Below, in pieces: positions 6,083 through 13,518 of a stretch of DNA of 20,217 nt. How positions within the stretch are numbered: position 1 is the first letter of the stretch; every line of letters starts with the position of its first letter. The notes below the pieces were generated by a model. It ran no database searches, was not told where the DNA came from, and was given only the letters and a program-made list of their open reading frames with translations. Source of the DNA: Clostridia bacterium (lineage in GTDB: Bacteria > Bacillota_A > Clostridia > Christensenellales > Aristaeellaceae). Position numbers and translations under genes: made by a program. Location of the stretch: positions 1 through 20,217 of the forward strand of contig JAFRJF010000093.1 of NCBI GenBank assembly GCA_017432405.1, in the 5' to 3' direction.

Positions 6083-7012
6083 ATGGCGACAAAGAAGACG
6101 AGCATTGGCGGCCAGGCGCTGATCGAGGGCATCATGATGCGGGGCCCGAAGGTCACGGCCATGGCGGTGCGCAATGTCAATACCAAGCAGATCACCCTGG
6201 AGGAGTATCCCACCAAGGGGCAGGACCGGGCGGCGTTCTTCAAGCTGCCCTTCATCCGGGGCATATTCAACATGATCGACTCGCTGTCCTTCGGCTACAA
6301 GTGCCTGATGCGCTCGGCGGAGCTGTCCGGCATCGAGGACGAGGAGGACGGGGCGAAGAAGGAGCCCTCGACCTGGGACAAGATCTTCGAGAAGCTGATG
6401 ATGCCCATCGCCACGGTGCTGGCCGTGGTGCTGGCGCTGGGGCTGTTCGTGTGGCTGCCGGAGCAGCTGTGGAAGTGGCTGACCAATGCCGCGCCCGCGG
6501 TGGCCCAGAACTACTACCTGCGGGCCTGCTTTGCGGGCGTGATGCGCATCGTGCTGTTTGTGGGCTACGTGTGGGCGACCTCGCTGATGAAGGACATCCG
6601 CCGCACCTACATGTACCACGGGGCCGAGCACAAGACCATATTCTGCTACGAAAAGGGCCTGCCCCTGACGGTGGAGAACGTGCGGCCCCAGTGCCGCTTC
6701 CATCCCCGCTGCGGCACGTCGTTCATGGTGCTGATGCTGATCGTGGGCATCATCGTGTCCATGTTCATCCGCATCGACAACGTACTTCTGAGGACGGCGG
6801 TGAAGCTGCTGACCTTCCCCATCGTGGTGGGCGTGGGCTACGAGCTGATCAAGCTGGCGAGCCGGGCCGACAACCTGTTCACCCGCATCATCTCCGCCCC
6901 GGGCAAGTGGCTGCAGCACATCACCACCCGCGAGCCCGACGACAGCATGATCGAATGCGCCATCGCCGCGATGGAAAAGGTCATCCCGGACGACGGGAGC
7001 GATACGTGGTGA
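6083..7012 (+). CDS. DUF1385 membrane protein (YqhQ family)
   Basis: A 309-residue DUF1385 protein. Family landmarks are GGQALIEGIMMRGP (9-22) at the N-terminus, YHGAEHKTI (178-186) and PRCGTSF (208-214). Hydrophobic helices lie at about 105-125, 148-168, 213-229 and 238-255. The family is conserved in Bacillota (B. subtilis YqhQ), sits in the membrane and has no settled biochemical function. I chose ATG 6083, with GGAAAGGA upstream, over the in-frame GTG at 6044, because the conserved family N-terminus begins just after 6083 and the GTG lies only 8 nt past the predicted transcript start. It is 16 bp before the LTA-synthase-like gene and shares its promoter. Confidence 0.92.
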   Translation: MATKKTSIGGQALIEGIMMRGPKVTAMAVRNVNTKQITLEEYPTKGQDRAAFFKLPFIRGIFNMIDSLSFGYKCLMRSAELSGIEDEEDGAKKEPSTWDKIFEKLMMPIATVLAVVLALGLFVWLPEQLWKWLTNAAPAVAQNYYLRACFAGVMRIVLFVGYVWATSLMKDIRRTYMYHGAEHKTIFCYEKGLPLTVENVRPQCRFHPRCGTSFMVLMLIVGIIVSMFIRIDNVLLRTAVKLLTFPIVVGVGYELIKLASRADNLFTRIISAPGKWLQHITTREPDDSMIECAIAAMEKVIPDDGSDTW

Positions 7013-7028
7013 AATTCTGAGGTATATC

Positions 7029-9062
7029 ATGTTCAAGCTCTTCAAGCGTCCTTCGGGGGCGCGGGAAATCAAGACGGATACCGGCAGCGTGAGATCCAGG
7101 CTGATCTTCCTGCCGGTGCTTGCTTTGGCGCTGACGCTGGTGCTGGAGCTGTGCAACCGGGGGCTCTCGGTGGCGCGGCTGTTCCAATTCATCGTGCAGC
7201 GGCCCGGCTACTTCCTGTACAACGCGCTGATCGTGCTGACCACGCTGGTGTTTTCCGAGCTGTTCAAGCGGCGGCGGGCGGTGCTGGCCACCACGGCCAT
7301 ACTGTGGGTGGTGCTGGGCATCGTGCAGTACATCGTCATCAAGGACCGCACCCAGCCCTTCTGCTCGGTGGACATACTGATGATCAAGGACGCCTTCTCG
7401 TTGATCACCATCTACTACACCTGGCCCCAGATCATACTGATGTTCGCCACCGGCTTCGCGGCGATACTGCTGGTGATCGCGCTGTTCAGCCGCATGAAGC
7501 GCCGGGAGCGCGTCAACCTGCCCAGGGCGCTGGCGGTGTTCGTGGGCTTCGTGCTGCTGACGGCGATGGTGGCGGCGCTGGGCGTCCGGGCGGGGGCATT
7601 CCCGCGCCACTTCGAAAGCCTGGTGGACGCCTACAACGACTATGGCTTCGCCACCTGCTTCGTGTTCACCTTCGGCCAGCAGGGCATCTCCCGCCCCGAG
7701 GCCTATTCCCAGGACACCGTCACCGACATACTGGACGAGATCTCCGGGGAGGAGACCACCGAGCTGGTGTACCCCGTGTTCGACGAGGACGACAACCTGG
7801 CCCACCCGAACATCGTGTTCGTGCAGCTGGAATCCTTCTTCGACGTGGGCACCATCGTGGGCAGTGAATATTCCGCCGACCCCACGCCCTGGTTCAACCG
7901 GCTGTGCAGCCGCTTTCCCAGCGGACTGCTGTACGTGCCCACCATCGGCGGCGGCACGGCCAACACCGAGTTCGAGGTCATCACCGGCCTGGACCTGGAC
8001 TTCTTCGGGGCGGGGGAATACCCCTACAACACGATCCTGCAAAACACCACCTGCGAGACGATGTGCTACAACCTGAAGGACTACGGGTATGAGGCCACCG
8101 CCATGCACAACAACCGGGCCACCTTCTACAGCCGAAACGCGGTCTATCCGAACCTGGGCTTCGACCGCTTCGTGTCGCTGGAGTACATGAAGGACGTGAA
8201 GTACACCCCGGTGGGCTGGGCCAGGGACGCCTGCCTGACCGAGGAGATCCTGACCGCGCTGGACACCACCGACGCCCGCGACCTGGTGTTCTGCATCGCG
8301 GTGGAGACCCACGGCAAGTACGCGGAGACTTACGAGCCGAAGGACGGGGACATCGAGGTAAAGGCCCTGCCGGAGCAGATTCCGCTGGCCCCCTTCCAGA
8401 ACTTCGTCAACGCCCTGCCGGGCACGGACCGCTTCCTGCGGGAGCTGACCCTGGCGCTGCTGCGCTTCGACGAGCCCACCGTCGTGGTGGCCTACGGCGA
8501 CCACCTGCCCGCCCTGGAGCTGGAGAACGACATGCTGTCCACCGGCAGCGTCTATGCCAGCCGCTATGTGATCTGGAACAACTTCGGCGGGCAGTTCGAA
8601 GCCCCGGACCTGGAGGCCTACCGCCTGAACGCCAACCTGCTCAGGCAGCTGGGCTTCTCCGGCGGCGTGGTGACCAAGCTGCACCAGTCCGCCGACCCCG
8701 GCGACACCGGGGAGGCGTACCTTTCCAAGCTGGAGCTGCTGGAGTACGACATGCTCTACGGCGACCGGCAGGCCTTCGAGGGCGAATTCCCCTACCGGCG
8801 CACAGACATGCGCATGGGCAGCCGGAAGGTGAGCGTCACCGGCGCCGTGCGGGAGTACCACCGCCTGCTGGTGACCGGCGAAAACTTCACCGAGTTCAGC
8901 AGGATCGTCGCCGGCGACCAGGCGCTGGACACCCTGTTCATCGATTCTGAACACATCGTCGCCCGGGTGGAGGACAATATGGCGTTCGATTCGTTCTGCG
9001 TGGCCCAGATGGACCGGGACAATGTGGAATTGAGCCGGACGGGGGAGTGGGGGAAGTTCTGA
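7029..9062 (+). CDS. LTA synthase family sulfatase-fold membrane protein
   Basis: 677 residues: five hydrophobic helices (about 24-40, 63-80, 86-104, 131-153, 166-186), then an extracellular alkaline-phosphatase/sulfatase-fold domain from about 255 to 560. Metal and catalytic residues fit the LtaS family: E268 in VFVQLESFFD, candidate nucleophile T310 in GGGTANTEFE, H360 in AMHNN, and D491-H492 in YGDHLPAL. Such enzymes transfer glycerol phosphate from phosphatidylglycerol onto lipoteichoic acid or related glycans at the outer membrane face. A further domain at about 590-677 (SRKVSVTGAVREYHRLLVTGENFTEFS region) resembles an Ig/IPT-like beta fold. GAGG precedes the ATG; the gene follows DUF1385 by 16 bp. 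Whether the product is true LTA or another polymer is unknown. Confidence 0.88.
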   Translation: MFKLFKRPSGAREIKTDTGSVRSRLIFLPVLALALTLVLELCNRGLSVARLFQFIVQRPGYFLYNALIVLTTLVFSELFKRRRAVLATTAILWVVLGIVQYIVIKDRTQPFCSVDILMIKDAFSLITIYYTWPQIILMFATGFAAILLVIALFSRMKRRERVNLPRALAVFVGFVLLTAMVAALGVRAGAFPRHFESLVDAYNDYGFATCFVFTFGQQGISRPEAYSQDTVTDILDEISGEETTELVYPVFDEDDNLAHPNIVFVQLESFFDVGTIVGSEYSADPTPWFNRLCSRFPSGLLYVPTIGGGTANTEFEVITGLDLDFFGAGEYPYNTILQNTTCETMCYNLKDYGYEATAMHNNRATFYSRNAVYPNLGFDRFVSLEYMKDVKYTPVGWARDACLTEEILTALDTTDARDLVFCIAVETHGKYAETYEPKDGDIEVKALPEQIPLAPFQNFVNALPGTDRFLRELTLALLRFDEPTVVVAYGDHLPALELENDMLSTGSVYASRYVIWNNFGGQFEAPDLEAYRLNANLLRQLGFSGGVVTKLHQSADPGDTGEAYLSKLELLEYDMLYGDRQAFEGEFPYRRTDMRMGSRKVSVTGAVREYHRLLVTGENFTEFSRIVAGDQALDTLFIDSEHIVARVEDNMAFDSFCVAQMDRDNVELSRTGEWGKF

Positions 9063-9088
9063 CCTTTTGGCAACATATTAGAGGATTG

Positions 9089-10141
9089 ATGGAAGACGAT
9101 ATGAAAGACAGCAATATGATAGAGCATGAATCGGTGATTTTTCCCATGGTGGCTGAAATCAGACAGGTATTGGAAGCAGCGAGAGGTCATATCGCCCATC
9201 AAGTCAACAGTGAGCTCCTGTATGCTTATTGGAATATAGGTCGCATCATGGTGGAAAACGAACAAAGCCAGCCGGAACGTGCGGATTATGGCAAACGAAC
9301 CATACGCGAGCTTTCACGGGCGTTGACAAAAGAGCTTGGAAAAGGTTTTTCCGTTTCCAATCTGCAGTTCATGCGTCGGTTTTATCTCACATACCAAATT
9401 CAACAGACGGTGTCTGTTAAATTGTCATGGTCACATTACTGCGAATTGTTGTCCATATCCGATCCGGACAAGCGTGGCTTTTATGAGAAGGAAACGATCA
9501 ACGCAAACTGGTCCGTGCGGGAACTCAAAAGGCAAATTGACAGTTCCCTGTTTGAAAGACTGTTGCTGTCTCACGGAGATGCCAATAAGGAACAGGTTCT
9601 TGCTTTGGCACTCAATGGGAACGAAATTGCGGAACCTTCCGATATCATTCGTGATCCCTATGTCTTTGAATTTCTGGGCTTGCCGGAGAACAAGCCTGTG
9701 ATGGAGAGCGACCTGGAAAAGGCGCTGGTTCAGCAGATCGAAAAATTCCTGCTGGAGCTTGGAAGGGGGTTTATGTTTGTAGGTACGCAGCAACGGGTGA
9801 CGATCAATAATACGCACTACTATGTGGATATGGTATTTTATAATAAAATACTGCGTGCCTATGTGCTGATAGAGCTGAAGACGACAAAGCTGACACCTGA
9901 AGCAGCGGGTCAGATCAATATGTATTTGAATTATTATGCCAGTGAGATCAATGATACGGACGATAATCCACCGATTGGCATTATACTGTGCACAGATAAG
10001 GACAGTATAACCGCCGAGTATGCGCTGGGGGGGCTGTCAAACAATATTTTCGCATCGCGCTATGTGTTGTATATGCCGAATAAGGAACAACTGGTCGCAC
10101 AGGTAGAAGCAGTCGTAGGGAAATGGTCCGGAAGCAAATAA
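9089..10141 (+). CDS. DUF1016 PD-(D/E)XK nuclease domain protein (YhcG type)
   Basis: 350 residues from the ATG at 9089 (GAGG just upstream; ATG 9101 is also possible). The N-terminal DUF1016_N domain is recognised by LLYAYWNIGRIMVE, YGKRTIRELS, GFSVSNLQFMRRFY and SWSHYCELL. The C-terminal half has DPYVFEFLGL and the PD-(D/E)XK core YYVDMVFYN...YVLIELKT, giving candidate catalytic D247, E263 and K265. The family is a nuclease-like protein common beside restriction-modification loci and on mobile elements; its role is not settled. Here it stands alone: no methylase, specificity or recombinase gene is next to it. The gene is clearly more AT-rich than the flanking genes and starts only 26 bp after the LTA-synthase stop, so it looks inserted. 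It ends at a strong hairpin at 10146-10189. Confidence 0.9.
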   Translation: MEDDMKDSNMIEHESVIFPMVAEIRQVLEAARGHIAHQVNSELLYAYWNIGRIMVENEQSQPERADYGKRTIRELSRALTKELGKGFSVSNLQFMRRFYLTYQIQQTVSVKLSWSHYCELLSISDPDKRGFYEKETINANWSVRELKRQIDSSLFERLLLSHGDANKEQVLALALNGNEIAEPSDIIRDPYVFEFLGLPENKPVMESDLEKALVQQIEKFLLELGRGFMFVGTQQRVTINNTHYYVDMVFYNKILRAYVLIELKTTKLTPEAAGQINMYLNYYASEINDTDDNPPIGIILCTDKDSITAEYALGGLSNNIFASRYVLYMPNKEQLVAQVEAVVGKWSGSK

Positions 10142-10145
10142 TCCA

Positions 10146-10189
10146 TGAAAGGGCGATGCTCATACTGTTCTATGAGCATCGCCCTTTCA
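10146..10189. terminator. Bidirectional terminator hairpin
   Basis: A 19-bp perfect stem, 10146-10164 (TGAAAGGGCGATGCTCATA) with 10171-10189, around the loop CTGTTC. It sits between the convergent DUF1016 and SleB-like genes, 5 nt from both stop codons. Flanking T runs are short, but the stem strength and position support shared termination. Confidence 0.8.
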
Positions 10190-10194
10190 AACGA

Positions 10195-10602
10195 TCAGCA
10201 ATCGTAAAACCTGAACCCGCCCACCTCGGCCACGGGCGCGTCGTTCCTGGGCTGGGTCGCGTTGGGGATCTGGTAGTACAGGGCATTGGCGCTCAGCGTG
10301 CGGCGGCCGGAGAGCACCTCGTGGGCGGCGGCCAGGCTCTCTGCGTCGTAGCGGCTGCCGATGGGGAACTGGTGCTGCGCGTTCAGCACGCCGTCCAGCG
10401 TGTCGTCGAACCAGACGCTGTCCATCCGGTTCATGGCCAGGCTGCCGATGGCCAGCTTCGCGTCGTAGGAGGCGTCCCGGGCCAGGGCGTAGATCGCCCG
10501 GGCCAGCAGGACCGTGCTCCGGTCCTCCGTAAAGCTGACGCCGGGAACCAGCGCGCAGCCCAGCAGCGCCATGACGGCGAGTATCGCAATCCACTTTCGC
10601 AT
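10195..10602 (-). CDS. SleB/CwlJ-like cell-wall hydrolase relative, catalytic Glu missing
   Basis: 135 residues from the ATG at 10602, which follows AGAGG by 8 nt; an in-frame ATG farther upstream (10635) would put residues before the signal peptide and is unlikely. Residues 1-24 form a signal peptide (MRKWIAILAVMALLGCALVPG), with a possible lipobox at LLGC. The rest follows the Hydrolase_2 (SleB) pattern: LLARAIYALARDASYDAKLAIGSLAMNRM region, DTLDGVLNAQHQF, SLAAAHEVLSG, NALYYQIP and a closing GGFRFYDC. In active SleB-type lytic transglycosylases the first block reads YAEARGE with a catalytic glutamate; here it reads YALARDA. I infer a non-catalytic or strongly diverged, exported protein. It has its own promoter (10658-10686), divergent from scpB. 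Confidence 0.72.
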   Translation of the reverse strand: MRKWIAILAVMALLGCALVPGVSFTEDRSTVLLARAIYALARDASYDAKLAIGSLAMNRMDSVWFDDTLDGVLNAQHQFPIGSRYDAESLAAAHEVLSGRRTLSANALYYQIPNATQPRNDAPVAEVGGFRFYDC

Positions 10603-10657
10603 TGATCTGCCTCTTATCCGATGCCCTGCGGGCACAAATATTTCTCGTTCAGCAGAG

Positions 10658-10686
10658 ATTATATATCAGCTTGTAATATAATTCAA
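10658..10686 (-). promoter_or_regulatory. Sigma-A promoter of the SleB-like gene
   Basis: Minus strand: -35 TTGAAT (10686-10681), 17-nt spacer, -10 TATAAT (10663-10658); start near 10651. The leader of about 49 nt contains the small hairpin TGCCC-tgc-GGGCA (10622-10634). Confidence 0.7.
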
Positions 10687-10753
10687 TAGATCTGTAATAA
10701 ATGTGAAACAAAAGCCCAGATTGACGGTTTTGGTCATATTTTACCCCATGCGC

Positions 10754-10782
10754 TTGAATGCTACACAATAATATGATAGAAT
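10754..10782 (+). promoter_or_regulatory. Sigma-A promoter of scpB
   Basis: -35 TTGAAT (10754-10759), 17-nt spacer, -10 TAGAAT (10777-10782); start near 10789, about 28 nt before the ATG at 10817. Confidence 0.7.
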
Positions 10783-10816
10783 AATTCGACACGACCATGG
10801 GAAGGAATGCTGCGGC

Positions 10817-11347
10817 ATGGAAAACTTGACGGCGATCATCGAGGCGATACTGTTCGTTTCGGGCGATCCGGTGCGCGTCGACGCGCTGGCCCACGCCATG
10901 AACCTGACGGTGTCCGAGCTGGAGGCGGCGCTGGCCGCCCTGGGGGATCACCTGGCGCTGGAAAACCGGGGCATACAGCTCAATCGCAGCGGCGAGACGG
11001 TGTTCCTGTCCATCTGTCCCAAATACGCCAAGCAGGTGGAGGACTTCTTGCAGCCGCTGCAAAAGCAGCCCCTGTCCCAGGCGGTGCTGGAGACCTTGTC
11101 CATCATCGCCTACCGCCAGCCCGTCACCAAGGGCGATATCGAGGCGGTGCGCGGCGTGAAGTGCGACTATTCGGTGCAGAGCCTGCTGAACAAGGGCTTT
11201 ATCGAGGAGCAGGGCCGGCGGGAGACCCTGGGCCGCCCGATCCTCTACGGCACCACCGACAAGTTCCTGCAGCACTTCGGCATGGAAACCCTGGCCGACC
11301 TGCCCTCCGTCGAGGCCCTGTCGCCCGAGGGAGAGATTGGAATATAG
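10817..11347 (+). CDS. scpB: SMC-ScpAB complex subunit ScpB
   Basis: A 176-residue ScpB with the two winged-helix domains of the family: IIEAILFVSGDPV at the start (7-19), then PLSQAVLETLSIIAYRQPVTKGDIEAVRG (described by about 95-122) and the closing GRRETLGRPILYGTTDKFLQHFG. ScpB dimers bind ScpA and the SMC ATPase to condense and segregate the chromosome. AAGGAA lies 8 nt before the ATG and a promoter is at 10754-10782. In many Bacillota scpB follows scpA; here no scpA is next to it and it has its own promoter. No clear terminator follows; the next promoter is 77 bp downstream. Confidence 0.95.
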   Translation: MENLTAIIEAILFVSGDPVRVDALAHAMNLTVSELEAALAALGDHLALENRGIQLNRSGETVFLSICPKYAKQVEDFLQPLQKQPLSQAVLETLSIIAYRQPVTKGDIEAVRGVKCDYSVQSLLNKGFIEEQGRRETLGRPILYGTTDKFLQHFGMETLADLPSVEALSPEGEIGI

Positions 11348-11423
11348 TGGATTTTTTACAATAGATTCCCACTCAGGTCATGATTTCATCAAAAGTTTTT
11401 CGCGGTAGAGGCGCTGTTGCCGC

Positions 11424-11452
11424 TTGCGGGCATTCGGCGCAGAGATTATAAT
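11424..11452 (+). promoter_or_regulatory. Sigma-A promoter with adjoining dyad
   Basis: -35 TTGCGG (11424-11429), 17-nt spacer, -10 TATAAT (11447-11452). The dyad TGATAGT (11452-11458) / ACTATCA (11472-11478) covers the presumed start site and abuts the AGGAGG (11478-11483), so it could act as an operator or as a leader hairpin close to the ribosome binding site. Confidence 0.65.
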
Positions 11453-11494
11453 GATAGTACTTATCACTGTCACTATCAGGAGGTACTGACGGCT

Positions 11495-13489
11495 ATGAGG
11501 CAAGAAGATTATTCCCCGAAGCAGACCGCGGCCATGAAGGCCCGCGTGCGGCGCATGCGCGAGCAATACCGCAGGCGCCTGATCGCCGCGATGGTCATAT
11601 TTTTCATACTGGGGGCCGTGGCGGGCGTGTTTGCCCACCGCTGGTATGTGGACAGGACGCCGACGGACACGCTCACGGTGACGACGCCTGAGCCCACCGC
11701 TGCCACCCAGGTGACCCTCGCGCCCCAGGTGACCCCCGAGGCCTGGGACATGTCCGATAGCGGCCAGCCCTCCGACGAGGAGGACGACATCTTCCCCGAG
11801 TCCGGGGAGGACGGCGCGGATAGCGGCGCGGAGCTGGACGCCTTCCCCGAGGTGGATTCCCAGCAGCTGACCGAGGACGGCGACGCCCCGGACGAGGCGC
11901 AGCAGAGCGGGGAGACCGGGCTGCTGATCGCGCCGGGTGAAAAGCTGGAGCCCCAGCCGGGCGCCACCGTAAAAGCCGTTGAGACCCAGGCGCCCGACGG
12001 GGAGGCAGGGGACGCCCAGCCGGAGGAAGCGGCCGACGCGGCGGATGATGCGGAGGCTGAAGCGGCCGATTTGGAGGCGAACGACGCGGAAGCGGGGGAC
12101 GCCGGGACCGGGGAAGCCGGGGAAGCTGAGGACGCCGGGACCGAGGAAGCTGAGGAAGCCGAGGCACCTGCGGAGCAGGAGGAGGCCGTCGAAGCCGCCG
12201 CGACCCAGGATCTGGGCTATGGCCCCCAGGTGGTGGCGATTGTGCCTTACGGCGAGAGCTTCACCTATACCACCGAGATCAACGCCGACGGCAACGCCCG
12301 GGTCGAGGCCACGAACGAGCCCTATGAGACCATCTGCTTCACCCAGTCCATGAAGAAGTACATGCGCCCCACGGACTATGCCGAAAAGTACGCCACGCAG
12401 TACAAGATGCAGGGCAACGAGGCGGGGGCGAGCTTCGAGCTGACCCTGATCGACTACATCGGCAACACCACCATCGTTCCCCAGAACGTGGTGGACGTCA
12501 GTCTGCGCAGCGAATCGGGCAACACCGTGGAGCACGGCTACCAGCTGATGGACGCCGAGATCGACGGCAAGTACGGCATTGCGCTGCCCACAAACACCCC
12601 GACCACGTTCTACAAGCGCTTCGCCTATCCCGCCGACGGCGAGGATATGAAGTACCTGGTGATCACCACCTACAAGAACGGCCAGACCCAGATGATCCTG
12701 TTCGAGTTGGAGAGCGAAAAGCCGCCCGAGCCCGAGGTGATCTATCCCACGCTGCAGCGCGGCCTCGTCAACGACGACGTGCTCAACCTGCAAAACCGGC
12801 TGGCGGAGCTGGGCTACCTGAACGTCACCCCCGACGGCACCTTTGGCCCGAAGACCGAGGAGGCCATCAAGGCGGCCCAGGCGGCCTTCGGCATGGAGGC
12901 CAACGGCATCGCGGACAATGCCTTCCAGCAGAAGCTGTTCGAGGGCGCCGCGCCCAACGTGGGCGAAGCTACGGGCTATGTGACCCTCAGCGACGGCAGC
13001 ACCGGCGAGGCCGTGGTTCGGCTGCAGAAGCGGCTGGCTGAGCTGGGCTACTACAGCGGCAAGGCGGACGGCGGCTACGGCCCGAAGATGGTGGCCGCGG
13101 TGAAGAAGGCCCAGGCGGATTTCGGCATGGAGCAGACCGGCACCGCCACCAGCGAATTCCAGAGGCGGGCGTTCGCCAACGCCGTCGACGCCGGGGATGG
13201 GGAGTCCGGCCTCGACACCGGCTATACCGTGCTGCAAAAGGGCTCCAAGGGCGACGCCGTGGTCAAGCTGCAGCTGGCCCTGAGGGAACAGGGCTACTAC
13301 AGCGGCAAGGCGGACGGCGGCTACGGCCCGATGATGGTGCAAGCGGTGAAGGCGGCCCAGGCGGCCTTCGGGCTGGAGCAGACCGGCATCGCCGACGTCG
13401 CCTTCCAGCAGCACCTGTACGGCAGCGTCACCGCCCCGACCGAGGCGCCGACCGAGGCGCCGGAGGCAGCGGCGGACGAAGAGGGATAA
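11495..13489 (+). CDS. Membrane-anchored protein with three peptidoglycan-binding repeats
   Basis: 664 residues from the ATG at 11495 (AGGAGG 11 nt upstream). Basic N-terminal tail, one membrane helix at about 30-48 (AAMVIFFILGAVAGVFA), so type II topology with the rest outside. Residues about 55-240 are disordered and acidic, dominated by Glu, Asp and Ala, with short EAGEAEDAG/EEAEEAE repeats. A globular region (about 245-415, beginning GYGPQVVAIVPYGESFTY) matches nothing I recognise. Three PG_binding_1 domains follow at about 419-489, 495-566 and 577-645, each with a (L/V)xxLQxxLxxLGY...G.(Y/F)GP pattern; repeats 2 and 3 share GYYSGKADGGYGP. The tail is Thr/Pro/Glu rich (APTEAPTEAPE). No enzymatic domain is visible, so it likely tethers or senses the wall. 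iorA begins 29 bp later. Confidence 0.82.
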   Translation: MRQEDYSPKQTAAMKARVRRMREQYRRRLIAAMVIFFILGAVAGVFAHRWYVDRTPTDTLTVTTPEPTAATQVTLAPQVTPEAWDMSDSGQPSDEEDDIFPESGEDGADSGAELDAFPEVDSQQLTEDGDAPDEAQQSGETGLLIAPGEKLEPQPGATVKAVETQAPDGEAGDAQPEEAADAADDAEAEAADLEANDAEAGDAGTGEAGEAEDAGTEEAEEAEAPAEQEEAVEAAATQDLGYGPQVVAIVPYGESFTYTTEINADGNARVEATNEPYETICFTQSMKKYMRPTDYAEKYATQYKMQGNEAGASFELTLIDYIGNTTIVPQNVVDVSLRSESGNTVEHGYQLMDAEIDGKYGIALPTNTPTTFYKRFAYPADGEDMKYLVITTYKNGQTQMILFELESEKPPEPEVIYPTLQRGLVNDDVLNLQNRLAELGYLNVTPDGTFGPKTEEAIKAAQAAFGMEANGIADNAFQQKLFEGAAPNVGEATGYVTLSDGSTGEAVVRLQKRLAELGYYSGKADGGYGPKMVAAVKKAQADFGMEQTGTATSEFQRRAFANAVDAGDGESGLDTGYTVLQKGSKGDAVVKLQLALREQGYYSGKADGGYGPMMVQAVKAAQAAFGLEQTGIADVAFQQHLYGSVTAPTEAPTEAPEAAADEEG

Positions 13490-13518
13490 TCAAACCCAAC
13501 CTGAAAGGGAGTATTATA

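Noticed and set aside
6981..8954. Very long open frame on the minus strand opposite the LTA-synthase gene
   Set aside because: It is His/Gln/Val-rich with no recognisable domain and mirrors the codon pattern of the real GC-rich gene on the plus strand. The same holds for the long antisense frames at 11378-13414, 13321-14856 and 17929-19329 and the plus-strand frame across 220-1614.
9047..9088. GTG at 9047 as start of the DUF1016 protein
   Set aside because: It overlaps the end of the LTA-synthase gene, and homologues begin near the later ATG codons.
10603..10635. ATG at 10635 as start of the SleB-like protein
   Set aside because: It would place charged residues before the signal peptide; ATG 10602 has AGAGG at proper distance.
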